Shown in pieces: positions 4,033 to 8,549 of a DNA stretch of 8,549 nt. The stretch's first letter is position 1. Each line of letters begins with the position of its first letter. A program made the position numbers and the translations under genes. This DNA comes from Desulfobacteraceae bacterium (GTDB lineage Bacteria; Desulfobacterota; Desulfobacteria; Desulfobacterales; Desulfatirhabdiaceae), in the NCBI GenBank assembly GCA_027325475.1, contig DAIEFO010000082.1, positions 1 through 8,549 of the forward strand, given 5' to 3'. The notes under the pieces were generated by a model. The model was given only the letters and a program-made list of their open reading frames with translations, was not told where the DNA came from and ran no database searches.

Positions 4033-5409
4033 ATGGAAACCGTATTGATCGTTGACGATGAAAAAAACTATCCACTGATTCTGAGCGCCGTCCTTCAGGA
4101 AGAAGGCTACGAGGTTCTGACGGCCAATAGCGGCCCGGATGCGCTGGATATTTTGAATCATTCCGATGTAGATCTGGTGCTGACCGATATGAAAATGCCC
4201 GGAATGGACGGCATTGAACTGATGGAAAACGTCAAGCGTCTCAATCCATCTATTCCAGTCATCATGATGACAGCATACGGAACCGTGGAAAAGGCTGTGG
4301 AAGCCATGCAGAAAGGGGCGTACAATTACATACTCAAGCCCTTTGACAATGAAAATCTCATCGTTTTTGTCAAAAAAGCCATTGACATGCACCGAGTCCT
4401 TCAGGAGAATCGACGGCTTCGAGATGTTGTGGAAAATCGTTTCCATTTCGACAACATCATCGGCAAAAGCAAGCGGATGATAGAACTGTTTGACCTGATC
4501 CAGAAAATGGCGCGATCTTCGGCTACGGTACTGATCGAAGGAGAAAGTGGAACCGGCAAGGAACTTGTAGCCAAGTCCATTCACTTCAACGGCCCCCGCA
4601 AGGATAAACCTTTTATTGCCGTCAACTGTTCGGCGCTGTCGGAACATCTGCTTGAAAGTGAGCTTTTTGGTCATGAGAAAGGAGCGTTTACCGGCGCAGT
4701 CGCAACGAAAAAAGGCCGTTTTGAACTTGCCGATACCGGTACACTGTTTCTGGATGAAATCGGCGAGCTTTCGCAAAATCTCCAGGTCAAGCTGCTGCGT
4801 GTGCTTCAAGAGCGGGTATTTGAACGGGTCGGCGGGGTGAAGCCCCTGCCGCTCAATATCCGTATTATCGCGGCTACCAATAAAAATTTGAAGCACGAAA
4901 CAGAAACAGGCCATTTTAGGGAAGATTTGTATTATCGTCTCAATGTGCTGCATCTGGTGCTGCCGCCTCTCAGGGAACGCCTGGAAGACATTCGTCTTCT
5001 GGTAGCCCATATGATTGAAAAATATGCTGCGGAACGGGGTGGAAACGCGCCGGTTTCCGGAGTGGATCAGGACGTGGATCGCCTCTTTTATGAATATGCG
5101 TGGCCTGGAAATGTTCGGGAACTCGAGAATGTTATCGAGCGGGCAATGGTTTTGTGTCCGGGAGACGTTATTCGGGTATCTGACCTTCCCATGGAGTTTA
5201 AGAAAAATATTCCTTCATCATTGCATCTCGACGACATTCCTCCCAATGCAAAGCTTTACGATACCCTCGATATGGTGGAACAAACCATGATCAAGCGGGC
5301 GCTGACCCTTTCGCATAATGTACAGTCCCATGCTGCGGAGTTGCTGGGAATTGGCAAAAGCGGTTTAAACCAGAAAATCAAGAAGTACGGAATCAAGGTG
5401 GATGCCTGA
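4033..5409 (+). CDS. NtrC-family sigma-54-dependent response regulator (REC-AAA+-HTH; 458 aa)
   Basis: The receiver domain (1-120) has acidic D8-D9, phosphoacceptor D52 in TDMKMPGMDG, T80 and K102. The AAA+ activator domain (about 138-372) has Walker A G170-ESGTGKE, the sigma-54-contact loop GAFTGA (217-222), Walker B LFLDEIGE (238-245), FREDLYYRLNV with arginines R296 and R302, and the WPGNVREL motif (357-364). A Fis-type helix-turn-helix follows at 428-453 (AAELLGIGKSGLNQKIKKYG). On phosphorylation by a histidine kinase it should oligomerise and open sigma-54 promoters. No kinase gene is next to it, so its signal and targets are unknown. ATG 4033 begins the beta-1 strand directly (METVLIVDDE); AAGGAG at 4014-4019 is rather distant. 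An in-frame ATG at 3982 lies inside the predicted -10 box and adds 17 non-homologous residues, so it is rejected. Confidence 0.94.
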   Translation: METVLIVDDEKNYPLILSAVLQEEGYEVLTANSGPDALDILNHSDVDLVLTDMKMPGMDGIELMENVKRLNPSIPVIMMTAYGTVEKAVEAMQKGAYNYILKPFDNENLIVFVKKAIDMHRVLQENRRLRDVVENRFHFDNIIGKSKRMIELFDLIQKMARSSATVLIEGESGTGKELVAKSIHFNGPRKDKPFIAVNCSALSEHLLESELFGHEKGAFTGAVATKKGRFELADTGTLFLDEIGELSQNLQVKLLRVLQERVFERVGGVKPLPLNIRIIAATNKNLKHETETGHFREDLYYRLNVLHLVLPPLRERLEDIRLLVAHMIEKYAAERGGNAPVSGVDQDVDRLFYEYAWPGNVRELENVIERAMVLCPGDVIRVSDLPMEFKKNIPSSLHLDDIPPNAKLYDTLDMVEQTMIKRALTLSHNVQSHAAELLGIGKSGLNQKIKKYGIKVDA

Positions 5410-5434
5410 CGGGCTACACTTTGATAAAATCTTA

Positions 5435-5530
5435 TTGATTTAACCTACCATGAGCGTTAAAAATCAGCATATGTATGTGGTGATATTTCTGTGCAGAGTG
5501 TACGGATGTGCATCCTGCTGATGTCTTTTT
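5435..5530 (+). promoter_or_regulatory. Candidate weak promoter and long-loop inverted repeat before pal
   Basis: In the 148-base gap after the response regulator, TTGATT (5435-5440) and TAAAAA (5458-5463) lie 17 bases apart and each match a sigma-70 hexamer at 4/6. ATCAGCA (5463-5469) and TGCTGAT (5516-5522) form a 7-bp inverted repeat with a 46-base loop, followed by TCTTTTT. This could be a poor terminator or leader structure. No sigma-54 -24/-12 element was found here. All of this is weak. Confidence 0.2.
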
Positions 5531-5557
5531 AAATTCAATAGAAAAGGAATGACGGTT

Positions 5558-6169
5558 ATGACAAGGAAATCTGGAATGTTGTTGGTAGTACTGCTGATTT
5601 TACCGGCGATGGTGCTCATGGCTTCCTGTGCCAAAAAGAAAATATACTCGGAACCGACTTCAGCATCGCAGCTTTCGGATGACGAAGCGGCCAGAGCGCG
5701 TCAGGATGCGTTGGACAAACAGCACAGTATCGATGAACAAGGCCTGAATGGTCAAGGGATCGGCGCTGGTTCCGGGAAATCAGGAAAATTCGGTAAAGGT
5801 GCTGGTGGCGGTGCGGGTTCTGTTACCCGAAGCAGTTTTGTGTCTGAAGATATCTATTTCGAGTTTGACAGTGCTTCACTTGTAGCAGAAGCCAGGGATA
5901 CTTTAAAACGCAAGGCAGACTGGATGCGTGCGAACCCCAATGTATCTGTTGCCATCGAAGGATATACGGATGATCGTGGTACGGTTGAATACAACCTGGC
6001 GTTGGGAGAGCGAAGAGCTGAAAGCGCTAAATCTTTTCTGGCAGATCTGGGGATACCCGCCTCCAGAATGACAACCATCAGCTATGGTAAAGAGAGGCCT
6101 GCCGACCCAGGACACAACGAAACCGCCTGGGCTAAAAACAGGCGCGTCCATTTTGAAATCAAAAAATAA
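5558..6169 (+). CDS. pal: Pal-like peptidoglycan-associated OmpA-family lipoprotein (203 aa)
   Basis: An N-terminal lipoprotein signal is visible: MTRK, a hydrophobic stretch at 6-21, and the lipobox M21-A-S-C24, with C24 the lipid anchor. A polar segment and a Gly/Lys/Ser-rich linker (62-88) lead into an OmpA-like domain (about 97-203): IYFEFDSASL, then G135-Y-T-D-D-R-G141, with N146-L-A-L-G-E-R-R-A and N194-R-R-V-H-F. These supply the conserved Asp/Arg residues that bind diaminopimelate of peptidoglycan. The protein should tether the outer membrane to the cell wall, usually with the Tol proteins, but no tolB, tolA or ybgF homologue is in the window. ATG 5558 is preferred because AAGGA lies nine bases upstream; ATG 5549 would leave almost no spacing. 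Another OmpA-family lipoprotein role is possible. The stop codon is followed at once by a palindromic repeat element. Confidence 0.88.
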   Translation: MTRKSGMLLVVLLILPAMVLMASCAKKKIYSEPTSASQLSDDEAARARQDALDKQHSIDEQGLNGQGIGAGSGKSGKFGKGAGGGAGSVTRSSFVSEDIYFEFDSASLVAEARDTLKRKADWMRANPNVSVAIEGYTDDRGTVEYNLALGERRAESAKSFLADLGIPASRMTTISYGKERPADPGHNETAWAKNRRVHFEIKK

Positions 6170-6170
6170 C

Positions 6171-6326
6171 GACTTTGTAAAAAGTCCGCATGCCGCGTTG
6201 CGCCGCATCATTCGTCGTTGCGGCGTACCCATAAGTACGCCTCACTCCTTGCGGATTTGCGCGCCTTGCCTGCGAACATTTTACGAAGCCGTCCGAAATT
6301 TGACTTTTTACGAGAGCGTCAAAAAA
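6171..6326. repeat. Composite palindromic intergenic element (MITE/REP-like)
   Basis: This non-coding stretch starts one base after the pal stop. GACTTT-gtaa-AAAGTC (6171-6186) is a hairpin. GGCGTAC-ccataa-GTACGCC (6222-6241) is a 7-bp hairpin at the centre of a larger imperfect palindrome: the 17 bases from 6177 (GTAAAAAGTCCGCATGC) match the reverse complement ending at 6284 (GTAAAATGTTCGCAGGC) at 14 positions. A further perfect 10-bp inverted repeat joins GTAAAAAGTC (6177-6186) with GACTTTTTAC (6302-6311). The right side holds a 27-bp-spaced direct repeat, TTTTACGAnnnCGTC, at 6279 and 6306. It encodes no transposase. The layout suggests a mobile non-autonomous repeat or interspersed palindrome; copies elsewhere in the genome cannot be seen from here. 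Confidence 0.6.
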
Positions 6327-6350
6327 TAGCCACTTGCCGGGAAACGCCCG

Positions 6351-8024
6351 ATGAATGCTGTCCGCGGTAAAATTCTCATTGCCGACGATGATCCCACTGT
6401 CCGGATTGTACTCACCAAATTATTTGAGAAATCCGGTTTTGAGGTCATCGCTGCGCAAAATGGCAAAGAAGCCGTGGAGCGCCTTACCAGCGACATTCTT
6501 GCCGTCATTCTAGATCTGGATATGCCGGAAATGAATGGTATCGGATGCCTCCGGTATATTCGGCAGCATATGGAGGACATCTCCCCCATCATGCTTACTG
6601 CCAACGAAGATATTTCAAGCGCCGTGGAAGCGATGCGTAGCGGCGCATTTGACTATATCACCAAGCCTTTCAATCCCCGAAAACTGACGGCTTTGGTGGA
6701 TAAGGCCATTGCTACGGATGCACAGGCGAGGCGGCTGCATCAAGTCGAAGCGGAACTGGCTCATGCCAGGGAGCACGAAATCGAGATGGCTGCCAGAATT
6801 CAGCAAACGCTGTTGATGGGTGCGCCTCCCCGGAATTTTAAGGGGCTTGAGATTGCCAACGCCACCATTCCATCTCACAAGGTGGATGGAGACTTTTATG
6901 ATTTTATTGCTGTTGATTCACAGCACCTCGATGTCATCGTGGGCGACGTCATGGGAAAAGGCATTGCATCTGCGCTGATGGGCGCCGCCACCAAGAGCTA
7001 TTTTATGCATGTCATCCATGAATCGGGATGCGCCGCCTGCCATAGCAACGCGTATCCGGAACCTGACGCCATTGTATCCGGTGTTCACGCCGCGATGATT
7101 CATCAGATGGAAGCGCTCGAAACATTCGTTACGCTGTGTTATGCACGATTTGATATGGCACTCAGACAGATGCGATTTGTCGATTGCGGACATATGCGGA
7201 CGATTCACTATCGCTGTCAAACCGGTGATTGCACCCTGCTGGAGGGTGTCAACATGCCGCTTGGGTTTCCTGAAACCGTGCCCTTTACACTGCATACCGA
7301 ATCATTTGCGCCCGGAGATATTTTTTTCTTTTATTCGGATGGCCTGACTGAAGCCATGACGGCTGAAGGGCAGCTTTTCGGTGAGGAGCGGCTGACAGCC
7401 CTCGTACCCAAATACGCGGCCGTACCGCCAGACCAGATTATCCATAGGATATGGAAAGATATCGTTGCTTTTTCAGGCTCTGAAACATTTCGGGATGATT
7501 TTACCTGTGTGGTGGTTAAAATCACACCGTTTCGTTTGATCCCGTCTGATTCACACCGGGCAGTTTCTGCCCCATCGGAAAAGCATGGGGAATTTTCAAT
7601 GAAATTTTCCAGCGATTTAAGTGAATTATCAAGAATTCGCCATTTTGTTCGCGATGGCTGCATCGCTGTCTTTCCTCAATTACTGAACGAAGACCGCATA
7701 TCCATGATCGAGCTGGCGGTGACCGAAGTGGTCACCAATATCATCCGCCATGCGTATGGAGGCGTTTCGGACAAGCCCATTGAAATAAGCATCGGATTCG
7801 AAAATAATGCGCTGATGATCGAATTTTTGGATCAGGGAAAAAGTTTCGATCCTGACAGGGCTCCCCCACCGAAATTTGATGGTTCCCGGGAAGGCGGTTT
7901 TGGGCTTTATATTATTTCCCACATTGCCGATGATGTTGTGTATGAAAAACGTCAGAACAATACCAACCGAACCCTGTTGAAAATTTATCCCGGACACGGT
8001 CCAGACAGCGATCCGGATGTATAA
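6351..8024 (+). CDS. Partner-switch regulator: receiver + PP2C/SpoIIE-type phosphatase + RsbW-like ATPase domain (557 aa)
   Basis: Three signalling domains lie in one chain. The receiver (about 6-122) has D12-D13, phosphoacceptor D55 in LDLDMPEMNG, T83 and K105. A helical linker (125-155) precedes a PP2C/SpoIIE phosphatase domain (about 165-392): D179-G-D181-F-Y-D, V-G-D199-V-M-G-K-G, Y-S-D330-G-L-T-E and R-D382-D383-F-T supply the metal-binding acids. An RsbW/HATPase_c_2 domain (about 415-547) has the N box E455-x3-E459-x3-N463-x3-H467, D494-Q-G496 and G515-G-F-G518-L. It is expected to both dephosphorylate and phosphorylate a STAS antagonist, with the receiver setting the balance, as in CrsR (Shewanella) and HsbR (Pseudomonas). 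The STAS gene follows after 33 bases. No ribosome site is visible: the ATG abuts a small CGGG/CCCG hairpin, and no other in-frame start exists after the stop at 6327, so translation may be weak or specially controlled. Confidence 0.93.
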   Translation: MNAVRGKILIADDDPTVRIVLTKLFEKSGFEVIAAQNGKEAVERLTSDILAVILDLDMPEMNGIGCLRYIRQHMEDISPIMLTANEDISSAVEAMRSGAFDYITKPFNPRKLTALVDKAIATDAQARRLHQVEAELAHAREHEIEMAARIQQTLLMGAPPRNFKGLEIANATIPSHKVDGDFYDFIAVDSQHLDVIVGDVMGKGIASALMGAATKSYFMHVIHESGCAACHSNAYPEPDAIVSGVHAAMIHQMEALETFVTLCYARFDMALRQMRFVDCGHMRTIHYRCQTGDCTLLEGVNMPLGFPETVPFTLHTESFAPGDIFFFYSDGLTEAMTAEGQLFGEERLTALVPKYAAVPPDQIIHRIWKDIVAFSGSETFRDDFTCVVVKITPFRLIPSDSHRAVSAPSEKHGEFSMKFSSDLSELSRIRHFVRDGCIAVFPQLLNEDRISMIELAVTEVVTNIIRHAYGGVSDKPIEISIGFENNALMIEFLDQGKSFDPDRAPPPKFDGSREGGFGLYIISHIADDVVYEKRQNNTNRTLLKIYPGHGPDSDPDV

Positions 8025-8057
8025 ACGCTTTAGAATATCGCGATGCAAGGAAGATGT

Positions 8058-8393
8058 ATGGAGATGTTTTCAGAAACAGACGGAGATGTCGTCGTTGCCG
8101 TTGTGCTGGCGGACGAACTGGACGCAGACAACGCCAAGTGGTTCAAATCAAAGATGTCTGACATTATCGGCAATAACAGAAAATTTGTACTCGACATGGG
8201 GCAGGTTCGGTTTGTGGACAGTTCGGGGTGCGGCGCGTTGTTGTCGGCCCTTCGCCAGATCAGCGCAGCCGGAGGCGATCTGAAGCTGGCCAATGTGCAG
8301 AAGTCCGTTCAGTCCATGTTTGAACTGGTGAGATTGCATCGCATCGTTGAGATGTTTGATACCAGAGAGGCTGCCGTAAAGTCTTTCGGTTGA
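8058..8393 (+). CDS. STAS-domain anti-sigma-factor antagonist (RsbV/SpoIIAA/CrsA-like; 111 aa)
   Basis: This is a single STAS domain: a first strand at 10-17, DELDADNAKWF (19-29), the strand KFVLDM (42-47), then V50-R-F-V-D54-S-S56-G-C-G, in which the Ser55/Ser56 pair after the Asp is the expected kinase target, then LKLANV (75-80) and a C-terminal helix. In partner switches the unphosphorylated protein binds the RsbW-type kinase or anti-sigma factor and releases the sigma factor or other client; phosphorylation stops this. The upstream gene encodes both a matching phosphatase and a matching kinase domain, so this protein is its likely substrate. ATG 8058 is chosen because AAGGA lies six bases before it; starts at 8043 and 8064 are possible. 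The stop codon overlaps the ribosome site of the next gene, indicating one operon. Confidence 0.93.
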   Translation: MEMFSETDGDVVVAVVLADELDADNAKWFKSKMSDIIGNNRKFVLDMGQVRFVDSSGCGALLSALRQISAAGGDLKLANVQKSVQSMFELVRLHRIVEMFDTREAAVKSFG

Positions 8394-8406
8394 GGAGTCA
8401 TTGAAA

Positions 8407-8549
8407 ATGGGCGTGAATCCGAATCCGGTGCTGTCTGTTTCCGATCAGAAAGATATGCGGATATCCGCGGCTGCTGAACGGATCGAAATGATGGAAGCCC
8501 TGTACCGGCGTTTCGGTGATGGCGGCATGACCACGCTGCGCAATCGGAT
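8407..8549 (+). CDS. Start of an unidentified gene in the partner-switch operon (3' end outside the window)
   Basis: An open frame begins at ATG 8407 with GAGGAG at 8392-8397, which overlaps the TGA of the STAS gene, giving tight coupling. A TTG at 8401 in the same frame is an alternative start but is too close to the ribosome site. The visible 47 residues start MGVNPNPVLSVSDQKD and continue with a helical, charged stretch (AAAERIEMMEALYRRFG) and a GDGG turn. No signal peptide or recognisable motif is present in this part. In related systems the gene after the antagonist can encode a signalling output enzyme such as a diguanylate cyclase, but nothing here shows that. Function unassigned. Confidence 0.65.
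   Translation, partial: MGVNPNPVLSVSDQKDMRISAAAERIEMMEALYRRFGDGGMTTLRNR

Noticed and set aside
3967..5010. Long open frame (347 codons) on the minus strand opposite the NtrC-type gene
   Set aside because: It is fully antisense to a strongly conserved REC-AAA+ protein, has no recognisable motif and arises from codon bias on the opposite strand.
5479..5494. GG...GC pair before pal as a sigma-54 promoter
   Set aside because: The dinucleotides are 12 bases apart instead of 10 and the surrounding bases do not fit the consensus.
6171..6326. CRISPR array or tRNA/ncRNA gene in the pal-regulator gap
   Set aside because: There are only two short direct repeats with no regular spacers, and no tRNA-like arms or invariant TTC/CCA features. 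The symmetry is palindromic, which fits an interspersed repeat better.
6084..6329. 81-codon open frame covering the end of pal and the palindromic element
   Set aside because: It overlaps pal in another frame and its tail is read from the inverted repeats. The repeated short peptide pattern near its end comes from the direct repeat in the DNA, not from a protein.
7029..7043. A CxxCH heme-binding motif (CAACH, residues 227-231) inside the phosphatase domain of the 6351-8024 protein
   Set aside because: The protein has no signal peptide and is a cytoplasmic signalling protein, while c-type heme is attached after export. The motif sits in a loop of the PP2C domain and is most likely chance, although metal or redox binding by the cysteines is not excluded.

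Overview
The window (about 50% G+C, all genes on the + strand) most resembles a strictly anaerobic member of the Desulfobacterota, probably a sulfate reducer of the Desulfobacterales type. This is inferred from the gene content: a rubredoxin / rubredoxin:oxygen oxidoreductase pair, a cytochrome c7/c3-family triheme protein, iron-sulfur-flavoprotein-like genes and a REC-phosphatase-kinase partner switch. No ribosomal or other taxonomic marker gene is present, so the assignment is tentative.

Region A (1-3900) is a redox island. A tight operon (63-1239, gaps of 14-17 bases) encodes a seven-cysteine mini rubredoxin, a short-chain flavodoxin, a 60-residue cysteine-rich zinc-ribbon-like protein and an exported triheme c7-type cytochrome. 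Next comes a 322-residue protein that joins an iron-sulfur-flavoprotein-like flavodoxin fold to a LMW-phosphatase/arsenate-reductase-like domain whose catalytic Cys, Arg and Asp all appear to be lost. A probable terminator follows, then rubredoxin and flavodiiron protein (rub-roo). In characterised sulfate reducers this pair reduces O2 (and in some homologues NO) in the cytoplasm using electrons passed through rubredoxin. Two intrinsic terminators close the region, the first overlapping the roo stop codon.

Region B (3900-6170) holds an NtrC-type sigma-54 activator (REC-AAA+-HTH). It lies behind a recognisable sigma-70-like promoter carrying a perfect 9+9 inverted repeat. A Pal-like OmpA-family lipoprotein follows.

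Region C (6171-6326) is an intergenic palindromic element of about 150 bp directly after pal. It has nested inverted repeats and a 27-bp-spaced direct repeat, and looks like a non-coding interspersed repeat (MITE/REP type).

Region D (6351-8549) is a partner-switching signalling operon. One polypeptide carries a receiver, a PP2C/SpoIIE-type phosphatase and an RsbW-like ATPase/kinase domain; a STAS anti-sigma-factor antagonist follows, then a third gene cut off by the window end. The architecture matches the CrsR-CrsA (Shewanella) and HsbR-HsbA (Pseudomonas) systems. The final target (sigma factor or other) is not visible.

The most unusual items are the flavodoxin / degenerate-phosphatase fusion, the likely His-Met heme in the c7 cytochrome, the palindromic element after pal, and the operator-like repeat in front of the NtrC-type gene.
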